A DNA stretch of 64,000 nucleotides from Alcanivorax sp. S6407 (lineage in GTDB: Bacteria > Pseudomonadota > Gammaproteobacteria > Pseudomonadales > Alcanivoracaceae). Shown here piece after piece: positions 31,676-41,042 of the stretch (the first letter of the stretch is position 1; each line of letters starts with the position of its first letter). The notes beneath the pieces were generated by a model. The model ran no database searches and had not been told where the DNA came from. It worked only from the letters and a program-made list of their open reading frames with translations. The translations under genes and the position numbers were made by a program. Location of the stretch: contig NZ_JALKBH010000001.1 in assembly GCF_023016115.1 (NCBI RefSeq), forward strand, positions 1 to 64,000, written 5' to 3'.

Positions 31676-32320
31676 ATGGTTCGACGTACAAAATCAGAAG
31701 CGCTTGCCACCCGCGAGCGGATACTGGACGCCGCCGAGCAGGTGTTTCAGCACAAGGGAGTCCTGTCCGCCTCTCTTAACGATATTGCCTCTCAGGCAGG
31801 CGTAACTCGAGGAGCGATCTACTGGCATTTCAAAAATAAACATGACGTCTTCATGGCCATGGTCGAACGCGGCCGGCTGCCGTTCGACATGCTGTCGGAA
31901 AAGGTGGAGGATCCGCAGGAGCCGGACCCGCTTGGCAAGCTTAGTGAGTTCATGGTGTTTGTGTTGCATCGAGTAGTGACAGACCCGGCTCAGCAACGGC
32001 TGATGGAGATCATGTTTCACAAATGTGAGTTCAGTGGTGACAATCAGGAACTGCTGGCCCAACAACGCACCAAGACGCGGGAGTCCTGTGAGCGCATTGG
32101 CAGGATGCTCGGCAATGCGGTACAGCGGGGGCAGTTACCCGCCACGCTGAATTTGAAGCGCGCTGCCATCTGGCTGCACAGCCAACTTACCGGTGTGATC
32201 ATGCACTGGCTGCTGGCTCCCAATGACCTGGACCTGGCCGGGGAGGCGGAGGGCATCGTGGCAACCAGCCTTGGTTGTCTGCAGTCTTCCCCCTTTCTTC
32301 AAGACCGGGCTCCGACCTGA
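31676..32320 (+). CDS. TetR/AcrR-family repressor of the RND pump
   Basis: 214 residues. The DNA-binding domain reads RRTKSEALATRERILDAAEQ, then VFQHKGVLSASLNDIASQAGVTRGAIYWHF-like text, very close to AcrR/TtgR/MexZ-type regulators (GAIYWHFKNK). The C-terminal part matches the TetR_C_2 AcrR-type ligand domain (EIMFHKCEF, R..CERIGRML). It is expected to bind the operator at 31600-31623, repress both divergent promoters and release on binding toxic hydrophobic ligands. Confidence 0.92.
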   Translation: MVRRTKSEALATRERILDAAEQVFQHKGVLSASLNDIASQAGVTRGAIYWHFKNKHDVFMAMVERGRLPFDMLSEKVEDPQEPDPLGKLSEFMVFVLHRVVTDPAQQRLMEIMFHKCEFSGDNQELLAQQRTKTRESCERIGRMLGNAVQRGQLPATLNLKRAAIWLHSQLTGVIMHWLLAPNDLDLAGEAEGIVATSLGCLQSSPFLQDRAPT

Positions 32321-32364
32321 GCCGGTGGCTGCCCTTTCCCTTTAGAACCTGACAGGACGATTTC

Positions 32365-33291
32365 ATGCACAACCCTCCTCATTGCCTGATTGTCGGCGCC
32401 GGTGCCATCGGCAGCTTTTACGGTGCCTTGCTCAAACGTGCGGGCTGCAAGGTCAGTGTAGTGATGCGCTCGGACTATGAGCTGGTCGCCCGCCAGGGGT
32501 TTCAGTTCGAGAGTCCACTGGGGGATCTCTCATGGCAGCCCGATCATGTCTACCAACCTGGAGACATCCCGGAACAGGCGCCGGATTATCTGCTGCTCTG
32601 CGTCAAGGTGATCCCCGGTGTGGACCGGGCCGAGCTGGTGCGTCCCTGGATGGGCGAGCACACCGTGCTGGTGTTGATCGAGAACGGTCTCGATATCGAG
32701 CGGGAGTTGGCCGAGGCCTGGCCGGGGCGGCCGCTGGTCAGCTGTCTGGCGTTTATTGCCGTGAGCCGCACGGCGCCGGGCCAGATCACTCACCAGGCCT
32801 ACGGACAGCTGGTGATGGGCAATTTCCCCGGTGGGTATGACGAGCATTGCCAGCGCCTGAGTGGCCTGTTCCGTGAGGCGGGTATCAAGGTGGAGGAGAG
32901 CGAGGCGATTGTCGGCGAACGCTGGCGCAAGTGTGTCTGGAACGCGGCGTTCAATCCGCTCAGCGTACTGGCCAATGGTGCTGACACCCTGACCATGCTC
33001 GACACCGAGGGCGGCGAGGCGCTGGTTCGTACCCTGATGGCAGAGGTGATGGCAGTGGCGAAGGCGGATGGTTACCCGCTGCCTGAGGATCTGATCGACA
33101 AGAACATTCCCGGCACCCGGGCCATGGGCGCCTACAAGAACTCCATGGCGCTGGATTACCTTAACGATCGTCCCCTTGAGCTGGATGCCATTCTTGGCAA
33201 TGTGGTGGCCATTGCCGGGCAACATGGGGTGCCGGTTCCCCATCTGGAGACCATTCTGGTGGCGTTGAAGATGCGTCAGCCGCAGCCCTGA
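32365..33291 (+). CDS. panE: 2-dehydropantoate 2-reductase
   Basis: 308 residues. The N-terminal Rossmann NADPH site is IVGAGAIGSFYGALLKRAGC; the catalytic lysine lies in RWRKCVWNAAFNPLSVLANG, and the C-terminal substrate helix has GAYKNSMALDYLNDRPLELDAI. It reduces ketopantoate to pantoate in coenzyme A synthesis. Many genomes carry several ketopantoate-reductase-like paralogs, so the substrate may be a related 2-keto acid. Not obviously co-transcribed with the TetR gene (44 nt gap); it ends at a good terminator. Confidence 0.87.
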   Translation: MHNPPHCLIVGAGAIGSFYGALLKRAGCKVSVVMRSDYELVARQGFQFESPLGDLSWQPDHVYQPGDIPEQAPDYLLLCVKVIPGVDRAELVRPWMGEHTVLVLIENGLDIERELAEAWPGRPLVSCLAFIAVSRTAPGQITHQAYGQLVMGNFPGGYDEHCQRLSGLFREAGIKVEESEAIVGERWRKCVWNAAFNPLSVLANGADTLTMLDTEGGEALVRTLMAEVMAVAKADGYPLPEDLIDKNIPGTRAMGAYKNSMALDYLNDRPLELDAILGNVVAIAGQHGVPVPHLETILVALKMRQPQP

Positions 33292-33348
33292 AGGGCATTT
33301 ACCTTTACTAAACGCCGTAGCAAGAATTGCGAACGGCCTTCAAAGCTG

Positions 33349-33387
33349 CCGTGGGATGAAAAAAATCGTCATGCCACGGTTTTTTTT
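33349..33387 (+). terminator. Terminator after panE
   Basis: CCGTGG.ATGA / TCAT.CCACGG stem followed by eight T. Confidence 0.8.
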
Positions 33388-33643
33388 GTCAGTCTTTTGT
33401 TAAGCAACAAATTGATAAACGCAAAATGGCTGGAAAAAACGGCATTGGTTGAAGACCCGATAAAAGCAGGGTTTTTCGAATGAGACATGGCGAAAAAAGT
33501 GTCTCTCTATTTTTTTGGGTAGATAAATCCATGATTTTTGTACCTTTCTGAATTACAAACGATAACGCGCGGATACCAGCGCACCATCGAATGCATGCCC
33601 CCCTGTCGCTGACTATGTAGTCCGAAAACAAGAACAGGGTGAA

Positions 33644-35998
33644 ATGATGCGCACAAAAAAACTCCTCACCGTTTCCGGCATGGCGCTGCTGCTTCCGTTG
33701 CTGAATGCCTGCGAAGAAGCACCGGATGTCTTCAACGAACCGAACCCAGGGGCGGCACTGATTTATGCCTATCCCGCGGATGGCATGGTCGATCTGCCCA
33801 CCGGCAGCAAAATGGTGCTGACCTTCTCCACCTCTATCAATGCTGCCGCATTGAGCGCAGATTGCGACCTGGTTGGTGACAACTATGTGGGGCCGATCTG
33901 TCTTGCCGACAGCGAAGGGCAGCTGGTGGATCTGTCTGCTGCAGTGCTGACCAACAGGGGCCGCACCCTGACTTTCTCCATGAAGAATCTGCGAGAAGGT
34001 GAGGAATACCGCCTGTGGATGACCAATGACATCGCCCGTCGGGTGGTCAACCTTGGTCAAGAGGGGCCGGTGGTGACATTCCGTACTCGCCAGTACGCCA
34101 CATTGCCTAACGCGGCTCCGGAAGTGCTGGCCATCAACATGGAGAAACCGGAGGTCTACCTGCCGGATTCCGGTGTTGAAGGTCGTTTCCCGTTCATGGA
34201 TTTCGCCCCTGTTCGCCTGACCTTTACCGAGCCGCTGGTGCAGACTTCCGTGCAATACGGCAGCACTGTGAGCCTGGTGCATCTGCTGCGTGACGAGCAG
34301 GGTGAACTCACCGGTGAAAGCGAGCTGGTGGAAGTGAACATGCTCTCCGAACGTCAGTACATCACCCTGGATCCCCGTACTGATCTGATCGGTGGCGAAA
34401 CCTATCAGGTGACCCTCAGCGGTATTCAGGATTTCGATGAAACGCCGGTGGCGGATGTGACCTACGAGTTTGTGCCGCTGCTGTCCAAGGCGTCTGTGGA
34501 AGACGAGAACCCGGAAATCCGTCAGCTGATGAAAGCGGACCCGACTCTGGGGGAAGCGGGTTATCCGTCCATTTCCCGTCTCCATGGTGAGCCGCTCAAC
34601 CAGTTCAATCTGGAAACTGTCGCCCTGGGCACTACCCGCGTGGATACCAAGCCGGTGACCCTGGAAGGCTGGCTGGGTCGTCCTTCCCAGTTCCCGGATG
34701 CGACCCCGGTAGTGGCCCGTGCCGGCCAGCAGTTGCGCATCACCGGTATTGATCCCATCAAGCTGGGCGGGGAAGTGGATACCAAGATCAGCTCCGGCGA
34801 TATCATCGGTACCTTCGTGACGGATGTGACCGGCTTCCTGACCAAGAACCCCTATCGTCCTGACGGTGTGAACCCGGATGATGATCTGGCGCCGCTGCAT
34901 GTGTACATGGACTTCGATCTGGCCATGCACGCCGAGAACGCCAACGGTAACGGTTCCATCAACCAGAACCTGATGCATATCCGTGCCGTGGGTGTGGTGG
35001 ATGTGAAAGACGGGGCGCTCACCTTCGAAGTGTTCCGGACTCTGGAGCTGGACCTGTTCAGTGGGGCTACCACGGTAAGTGCGGACTTCGCGCTGGGTGT
35101 TCGCGCCGATGTGGACTTCCCGTTCGATGAATCCAACACCGATCCGCTGATCGTTACCGGTGCCTTGCCGGTGGATGGTGAGCCGGCTGCAGATCCTGCC
35201 GACAACATCATCGTGACCTTCAACGAGCCGGTAGATGTGAGCACCCTGCCGGGCGTGACCCTGACCAACCTGACGGCCGGTGTCGATGTGCCGATCCAGG
35301 TTCGCAGCACCGGTTCTGCGGTAGTTGTGACCCCGCTGGGCGGGATGGCCCGTGGTGCCGATTTCCAGCTCAACCTGGGTTCCAGCATTGCCGATATGGG
35401 TCTGTATGAGCCGTCTCCGCTGATGCTGTCTCCTGACGATGCCACCTTTGGTGACGGCATCATCAACTTCACCACCTCCAGCTATGAAGCTACCGCCATG
35501 CCTGACGCGGCACCGCTGCTGATCGGCATGTACCCGGGTATTGGCTGTGCGCTGGTAGATACCGAGCTGGAAGAGGGCAAGGCCGGTCGCTGTGACGGTG
35601 GTATCAGTGCCGAAGACGCGGCTGCTGATGACAACTATGAGCCGGATTACCTGTACAGCGACTTCCTGTACGACGTCAGCCGTCCCATTGAAATGACCTT
35701 CAACCAGCCCATGGACCTGGAGACCCTTGCTCCCGGCACGATTTCCGTGGACGGCAGCCAGTGTGATACCGGCGCCATCTGTATGGGCGCACTGGTGAAC
35801 AGCAGCTGGGAAACCATTCCGCTGTCGCTGGTGAAAAATCCGCTGCGTGCCCGGGCCTACCCGGAACCGAACCGTGTCACCGTGGGTGAGCAATACCGCA
35901 TTGTGATCAATGGTGGCAACGATGCTGCCGGCGTGTTCCGCAGTGATCTGGGTTATGCCCTGAACACCGATCCCCTGAATGGCATTGGTAACCCGGAT
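33644..35998 (+). pseudogene. 5' part of a large Ig-like-domain lipoprotein gene, split by a mobile element
   Basis: 785 codons precede the insertion; the present frame then ends at once in TGA (35999-36001). A lipoprotein signal with lipobox LNAC (LLPLLNACEEAPDVF) is followed by repeated bacterial Ig-like modules, recognisable by PADGMVDLPTGSKMVLTFST, GEPAADPADNIIVTFNEPVD and MTFNQPMDLETLAPGTIS. It would be a long outer-membrane surface lipoprotein. The reading frame continues perfectly at 41043 once the element and one GGAT are removed (NPD joined to ADADGG). The truncated product keeps its signal and could still be exported. Originally about 1,119 residues and coupled to the downstream OmpW-like gene. 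Confidence 0.85.
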
Positions 35999-36125
35999 TG
36001 ATCGCGAAACCATAAAGCGGGACTGCAGGAAAGCATAAACCTGAATTTCTTTTTTCTGAAGGTTACAGGCTTCAGCCGCCGAAATTCCCGCACCAAATAC
36101 AGTCAGCGAAGCTATACACGCGCCG

Positions 36126-36330
36126 GTTTCTAGCCACACGCCCTGAAGTCGCTAGGTCTTTCACCCTTCCAGCGCTTAAAGGCCTGGGCAAATGCCGCAG
36201 GGCGGTATAGCCAAGTATCAGGGCTATCTGCTGGATGCTCATCCGCGTTGAGCCAATCAATTGGACCGCCTTTCGCCGGCGAGTCTCATCCAACAGCTTC
36301 TGAAAGCTGCTACCAGACTCGCGCAGCCGC
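36126..36330 (-). pseudogene. Degraded C-terminus of an AraC-family regulator
   Basis: Minus-strand text reads RLRESGSSFQKLLDETRRRK, then AVQLIGSTRMSIQQIALILG-YT and, after a one-base shift, AAFAQAFKRWKGERPSDFR. This is the second helix-turn-helix and C-terminus of an AraC/XylS-type activator. An in-frame TAG precedes RLRESG and a frameshift interrupts it at about 36199, so it is dead. It resembles the intact AraC protein at the other end of the element in type but is clearly a different gene. Confidence 0.7.
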
Positions 36331-36470
36331 TACTTCTCGTAGGCAGGGACACCCATCGGCCCCGGGCTTTAGAGCTTCCCTGACCCGCGGAACGATGTTG
36401 GGCTCGCCCCCTATCACCTGAGCGGCAATGTCTTTCTCCAGCTCCTCGATGGCCAACTTGGGGGGATTAC

Positions 36471-36835
36471 AGATATACCCCTGAATTCAAAGACGAAGCG
36501 GTGAAGCAAGTGCTTGATCGTGGACTTAGTATCGCAGAAGGATCCTAGCGCCTGGGCGTTTCTCAGCATAGCCTGTACAAATGGGTAAATGCAGTGAAGC
36601 CGGACAAATCCGAAGTTCAAGAGCAGGAATTACAGGACGCCAAGCCCGAGATCCTTAAACTCCGTTCAGAGTTGAAACGCACAGAAGAAGAAAGGGATAT
36701 CCTGAAAAAGGCCGCAAGGTACTTTGCAAGCCAGCCCGAGTGAAGTACCAGTTTATTAACGAACATCGTCATGAGCATCGGACACGAACCATGTGTCGAG
36801 TGCTCACAGCGCTCTCAACTATGTGCCGCCTGCTG
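36471..36835 (+). pseudogene. IS3-family transposase remnant (orfA and start of orfB)
   Basis: The orfA-like frame 36471-36743 reads RYTPEFKDEAVKQVLDRGLS, then stop, RLGVSQHSLYKWVNAVKPDK and SELKRTEEERDILKKAARYF, the typical IS3 OrfA helix-turn-helix and leucine-zipper end. TAG interrupts it at about 36546-36548 and the ATG region carries a deletion. OrfB begins (KYQFINEHRHEHRTRTMCRV) and then decays. The catalytic DDE domain is missing, so it is inactive. Confidence 0.85.
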
Positions 36836-36993
36836 AGTACGCTCAGAAGGCGGCGTAACGTGATGAAATCTCATCGAGCCAGCGGTGCCAACTCGGGGGA
36901 AAGGTCAGGCGCAACCCTTCTTCACAAGGCCATAACAGAAAGGGCCTGCAAAGCAGGCCCTGTGTCGATTACTTGGCTCTGTTAAACAGACTG

Positions 36994-38181
36994 TCAGGCT
37001 GAGCTGGCATCCGCCACTGTGGCGCTTTCCAGTTCGGCAATGCCGCTGCGCGCATTGGCCTGGGCCGCCAGCACCCGTTCTTCTTCAGAGGCGTATTTGC
37101 GGTCCCACTCCAACACCTTGGGCGTCATCAACTTATGCCATAGCGGTGGAATCATCGCGACAACAATAGTGGTGAGGTAACCACTGATCATCATCGGGGC
37201 ATCCGGGAATGGCTTAAGATCCTGGTAAGGCACCTCACCTTGAGCATGGTGGTGTGAGTGACGAGTCAGGTTAAACATTGTCCAGGAGCTAATCCGCTTA
37301 TTGGTATTCCAGGAATGACGCGGCTGGACCGGCGTGGTATCCGGGTTACGCACCATGCCGTAATGTTCCATATAGTTGACAATTTCAAGCAGCGATTTAC
37401 CCCATAAGGCGCACGCAATAAAGAACAGAGCAGCCGTCACACCACCAATACCTGCTGCCGCGACCACCAGTAGAACACTCATAAAATGCCCACGAATGAC
37501 AGCATTGTGCCAGGAGAAAACACCCTGTCGCTTGCGCGTCAGGCGCTTCTTTTCAATATTCCAGGCACTGATATTACCCTTAATCGTTGATGCTAGGATA
37601 TGAAAATACACATTACGCCCACGTGGCGCTGTAGCCGGGTCTTCCGTGGTAGAGACATAGCGGTGATGGCCATACACATGCTCAATTGAGAAGATCGTGT
37701 CAAAGCTGAATGCCAGCAACCAACGACCAATAAACATGGATACCGGATCCCAGGTGCGATGTGTGAGCTCATGGCCGGTAATCGTGCCAACCATGCCAAT
37801 CATCAAACCGGTCACAATCACCCCAGATATATGGTGCCCAAACGCCGTCGCATCACGTGCTGCAATGACGTCATAGCCGGTCAACTGTGTCACCAGGGCT
37901 CCAAAGCCCAGTGCATCGCCCGTGCTCACACTCCAGATAAAGCTGAAAACAATCAGCATCAACAGTGGCAACGCCATCCACAGCTGCACCGTCAAAATCG
38001 CCGGGTGCTTAAAGGTTGGTGTTGAAGCATCATCACCGCAAATGCCATCACCAATGATATAAAGACTAAAAATAGTGATCAAACCGATAGTGACGTAGCC
38101 ACCGCCGGCCAGCAACGCGGCAACTGCTAACAGACCCACCAGGTGAAACAGAAAATATTTTAAGTAATGAAAGATAGCCAT
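36994..38181 (-). CDS. Membrane di-iron hydroxylase of the XylM/CymAa/AlkB family
   Basis: 395 residues, integral membrane, with about six hydrophobic segments. The histidine boxes needed for the di-iron centre are all present: HELTH (137-141), EHVYGHH (167-173), NYMEHYG (269-275) and RHSHHH (307-312). The C-terminal stretch IPPLWHKLMTPKVLEWDRKY and the following ASEEERVLAAQANARSG resemble xylene monooxygenase XylM as I recall it more than AlkB. Such enzymes hydroxylate methyl groups of alkylaromatics or terminal carbons of alkanes. It follows its reductase gene by 75 nt on the same strand, with AGAGGAA ahead of ATG 38181. Substrate not deducible; xylene-, cymene- or alkane-type compounds are candidates. 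Confidence 0.85.
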   Translation of the reverse strand: MAIFHYLKYFLFHLVGLLAVAALLAGGGYVTIGLITIFSLYIIGDGICGDDASTPTFKHPAILTVQLWMALPLLMLIVFSFIWSVSTGDALGFGALVTQLTGYDVIAARDATAFGHHISGVIVTGLMIGMVGTITGHELTHRTWDPVSMFIGRWLLAFSFDTIFSIEHVYGHHRYVSTTEDPATAPRGRNVYFHILASTIKGNISAWNIEKKRLTRKRQGVFSWHNAVIRGHFMSVLLVVAAAGIGGVTAALFFIACALWGKSLLEIVNYMEHYGMVRNPDTTPVQPRHSWNTNKRISSWTMFNLTRHSHHHAQGEVPYQDLKPFPDAPMMISGYLTTIVVAMIPPLWHKLMTPKVLEWDRKYASEEERVLAAQANARSGIAELESATVADASSA

Positions 38182-38256
38182 AACGTATTCCTCTTCTTAC
38201 TATCAATAACTGCTTTCTTTTAATTCAATCCTTCTTTTTGGCCAATCAGCTAACGA

Positions 38257-39291
38257 CTAACTGGCCGCAGAAACAACATCCTGCTGTGTCGTAAAACGAT
38301 CTGCATGGATATCCTTGCCCTCCACGCCAAGGCCTCGCAATATGTCGGTTGCCGCATCAATCATCACTGGCGGGCCACACAGATAAGCATGCGCCCCGTC
38401 TTTTAATTGCTGCTCAATTTTCTCCGTCACAAAACCACGCGCGCCCTGCCAGGAAGACCCCTCAGCCTCTTCTGACAAAACCGGCTCAAAGTGAAACTCT
38501 CCCTGCCAGCTCTGCTGTATTGCCTGAATCTCCTCCAGCGCATACAGATCGCGCTGCTCACGAGCGCCAAATAGCAGCGTTGCAGGGCGAGATACTCCAT
38601 CAGCAATCGCCCCCTGAAGCAGTGCAATAATCGGTGCCAGACCGCTGCCACCTGCAATCAACAACATCGGTTCAGTGCCGGGACGAAGCCAGAAGTCGCC
38701 CATTGGGCCTTCTAGCGAAATTGACTGCCCAACAAGCTCGCGCTCATTAATCGCAGTGGAGAAGTAACCACCGGGAACCTGACGAACAAAAAAACTGACC
38801 TGCCCATCTGGAGACGAAGGCGTGGCAAAAGAGTAGCTGCGGCTCATTTCACCCACTGACTCAACGCTGATATTGGCGTACTGTCCGGGCTTATATAACA
38901 GCGCTTCATCGAGTTGCAGGGCAAGGCGGGTAATGTCATGGGTCAGCTTTTCCTGGCCGATCACACGACCGGCAACGGTGCGCACATGAGCCTGCGCACT
39001 CAAGTCAACCTCAATCTTGATATCCGTTTTCGGAACGCTCTGACAAGCCAGAATATAGCCCTGGTCCAGGTCTTCATCAGAAAGGATGTAGCCGGTTTCC
39101 GTCAGCTCTTTGACCTTGCCCTCTTCGAGCTTACACTTGCAAGTCGCGCAACCACCAACGCGACAGCTGTAGGGGAAATTGATCCCTTCACGCAAGGCCG
39201 CCTGCAACAGCGTTTCTTTAGGGTTCACGGTTACTGGCTGACCATTAATATAGGCCGTCTTGGGTTCTTTCTTTGCAAACATCGAAAACAT
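38257..39291 (-). CDS. XylA-like electron-transfer protein (ferredoxin plus NAD(P)H:flavin reductase)
   Basis: 344 residues from ATG 39291 (ATG 39282 also possible); a longer frame to 39396 would run into the divergent promoter. The N-terminal chloroplast-type [2Fe-2S] domain has CRVGGCATCKCKLEEG and, later, ILACQ. An FAD-binding barrel with RSYSFATPSSPDG follows, then an NAD(P) domain with LLIAGGSGLAPIIALL and LCGPPVMIDAA. The domain order equals XylA, which feeds electrons to XylM. Gene order reductase then hydroxylase on one strand, divergent from an AraC regulator, supports a working monooxygenase unit. Confidence 0.87.
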   Translation of the reverse strand: MFSMFAKKEPKTAYINGQPVTVNPKETLLQAALREGINFPYSCRVGGCATCKCKLEEGKVKELTETGYILSDEDLDQGYILACQSVPKTDIKIEVDLSAQAHVRTVAGRVIGQEKLTHDITRLALQLDEALLYKPGQYANISVESVGEMSRSYSFATPSSPDGQVSFFVRQVPGGYFSTAINERELVGQSISLEGPMGDFWLRPGTEPMLLIAGGSGLAPIIALLQGAIADGVSRPATLLFGAREQRDLYALEEIQAIQQSWQGEFHFEPVLSEEAEGSSWQGARGFVTEKIEQQLKDGAHAYLCGPPVMIDAATDILRGLGVEGKDIHADRFTTQQDVVSAAS

Positions 39292-39431
39292 AGTTACACC
39301 ATTACGGTCGAGATACTTCCTAACCCCTTTATCGTAGATAGCGTCAGCCCTGCCGGGGAGGTTTGATATTGACATTGAGGGGTCATTTTCTGACAATTAA
39401 GTCAGGTATCACAATCCAGCGAGGCCCGTCA

Positions 39432-40448
39432 GTGTCCACTACACAGGCCGTTATGCCGGTTTATTATATCCGCCAGGTTGCCGATTTGATCGCCAGCATG
39501 GGGGTGGATATTCCCCGCTGGCTGGAAAGCAGCGGCTTGACCGAGGCCCAGCTCAGTGGCACTTCGGTCTCACTCTCATGGGAAGCCTTCAGAAAACTGA
39601 TCCTCGATGCCTTCGCTGTTACTGAGGAGCCCGCCATGGGACTACTTTTAGGCGAGCGCTTACTTGCGAGCATGCATGGAATTCTTGGTTATGCCGCCAT
39701 GAGCAGCAGCTCTGTCCGCCAAGTGATTGAGCTTCTTGAGCGGTTTATTCCACTGCGAACGACCCTGATTACCGTCAAACACAAGATTGTTGATGACGAA
39801 GTACAGATTCACCTGGAAGAGGCCATGCCGCTCGGCGATGTCCAGCACTTTGTTTTTGAGGCGATTACTCTTGCGCTGAAGAATGTTCTCGACTTTATCA
39901 CCCTCGGTAGCTGCCAGGTACGCCGGATTATCTTTCCATTTGCTGCCGAGTACGACCCAAGCCTGGCTGAGGACCTGTTCCAATGCGAGGTGTCTTACGA
40001 ACAAACCTGGGCCGGCTTCACCCTGCCTCTGTCCGTGCTCGATGAACCATTAAAGATGGCCGATCCATCAACTTTTCAAGATGCCGAAAACCTGTGCCAA
40101 CAGGAACTGGACAAACTGACACAAGAGGCGACGGTGGCCGCCCGCGTACGCCGCCTGATGCTTGAGCGCCAAAGTGGCTTCCCTTCCATGCAGGTCACTG
40201 CACGAATATTTCACATGACCCCTCGCACTCTACACCGGCGGCTTTCAGATGAAGGTACTTCTTTCCAGGAGGTACTTGATGATGTACGACACATGCTGGC
40301 TATTGAGCACCTCAAATCAGGTCGCATAACGCTCCAGGAAATTGCCTACAAGCTCGGCTATACCGAAACGGCCAACTTCCGCCGAGCCTTTAAGCGCTGG
40401 GAGTCCATACCACCATCTGAATATCGCGCCCAGCATATGCAGACGTAA
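39432..40448 (+). CDS. AraC-family regulator with arabinose-binding-type N-terminal domain
   Basis: 338 residues from GTG 39432 (GAGG 8 nt upstream). The N-terminal part (VMPVYYIRQVADLIASMGVD, LGYAAMSSSSVRQVIELLER) matches the Arabinose_bd type of OruR/ArgR-like activators. The C-terminal double helix-turn-helix has QVTARIFHMTPRTLHRRLSD and LQEIAYKLGYTETANFRRAF, KRWESIPPSEYR. Likely the substrate-responsive activator of the divergent reductase-hydroxylase pair; the 140-bp gap 39292-39431 should contain its binding site. Unrelated in N-terminus to XylS, so the pair has a regulator different from the TOL plasmid system. Confidence 0.88.
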   Translation: MSTTQAVMPVYYIRQVADLIASMGVDIPRWLESSGLTEAQLSGTSVSLSWEAFRKLILDAFAVTEEPAMGLLLGERLLASMHGILGYAAMSSSSVRQVIELLERFIPLRTTLITVKHKIVDDEVQIHLEEAMPLGDVQHFVFEAITLALKNVLDFITLGSCQVRRIIFPFAAEYDPSLAEDLFQCEVSYEQTWAGFTLPLSVLDEPLKMADPSTFQDAENLCQQELDKLTQEATVAARVRRLMLERQSGFPSMQVTARIFHMTPRTLHRRLSDEGTSFQEVLDDVRHMLAIEHLKSGRITLQEIAYKLGYTETANFRRAFKRWESIPPSEYRAQHMQT

Positions 40449-40982
40449 GCGGCGTCCCTCAATCAACACATTTCCAGCAGGAAACGGGCGAAATGAATCC
40501 CCACCAGTTTACCCATGACGATCCTCCCGATCTGCCAGAGAGATCACCGTATAGAGGGACGCCTTGGCATATATATATACTGACTACATGTATGCGTAAA
40601 CCACGCAGGGCATGACTGAAAAATAGACATGCCGCACGACTGAAAAGGAAACGCGATCGCGCTCCGAGCACCCAAGGCAAGTAGAGCCTGCCGAGCTGGA
40701 AACGCAAAAGTTGGATATGCGGGGGCTTCCGGGCCTTGGTTAAGGCTCCCCGCAGGCATACGGTAGCGCGGATCTTAGCCAGGCCCCAGTTTCGGTGGCC
40801 CAGAAAGCCTTGCCACACCAGAACAGACTAAGTGCGCGCCCACTTTCTGGCCTGCCCTAGTAAGCCGGCACCTCCAAGCCACCCCCATGGGAAAACACCG
40901 GAAATGATACCGGGGCATCTCAAGCTGTATATCGCAGACGGGAGGCACTTTTATTTTTATAAATCAATAGGTTATTCAACTT
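40449..40982. other. Gene-free right arm of the element
   Basis: About 530 nt without a convincing gene. A TATATATATA tract lies at about 40569-40580. The final 60 nt hold the repeated GCATAA/TTATGC words that form the right end. Possibly decayed IS or regulator sequence. Confidence 0.5.
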
Positions 40983-41042
40983 ATGCCTTCAGGAAAGCAT
41001 AAGGTGCGAATTTCGGTCATCTTATGCTTGTCCGATCAGGAT

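Larger units (their letters stand above)
35999..41038. mobile_element. 5,040-bp catabolic insertion with terminal inverted repeats and a GGAT duplication
   Basis: Both ends begin TGATCG and match at 14 of the first 21 positions (left TGATCGCGAAACCATAAAGC; right, complement, TGATCGGACAAGCATAAGAT). GGAT lies directly outside each end (35995-35998 and 41039-41042). A CAGGAAAGCATAA word occurs in the same orientation just inside both ends (36026-36038 and 40990-41002), with other GCATAA/TTATGC copies nearby. It carries a degraded AraC fragment, an IS3-family fragment, the XylM-like hydroxylase, its reductase and an AraC regulator. No intact transposase is present, so it was probably moved in trans. 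The DNA is lower in GC than its surroundings. Confidence 0.8.

Noticed and set aside
33389-36139. A 916-codon open frame antisense to the lipoprotein gene
   Set aside because: It is the complement of a GC-rich gene with strong codon bias; the text is rich in His, Gln and Thr without family features, and the sense strand has a signal peptide, lipobox and Ig-like modules.
40459-40818. A 119-codon minus-strand frame in the right arm of the element
   Set aside because: Composition is Trp/Arg/Leu-rich without domain features; likely decayed or non-coding DNA.
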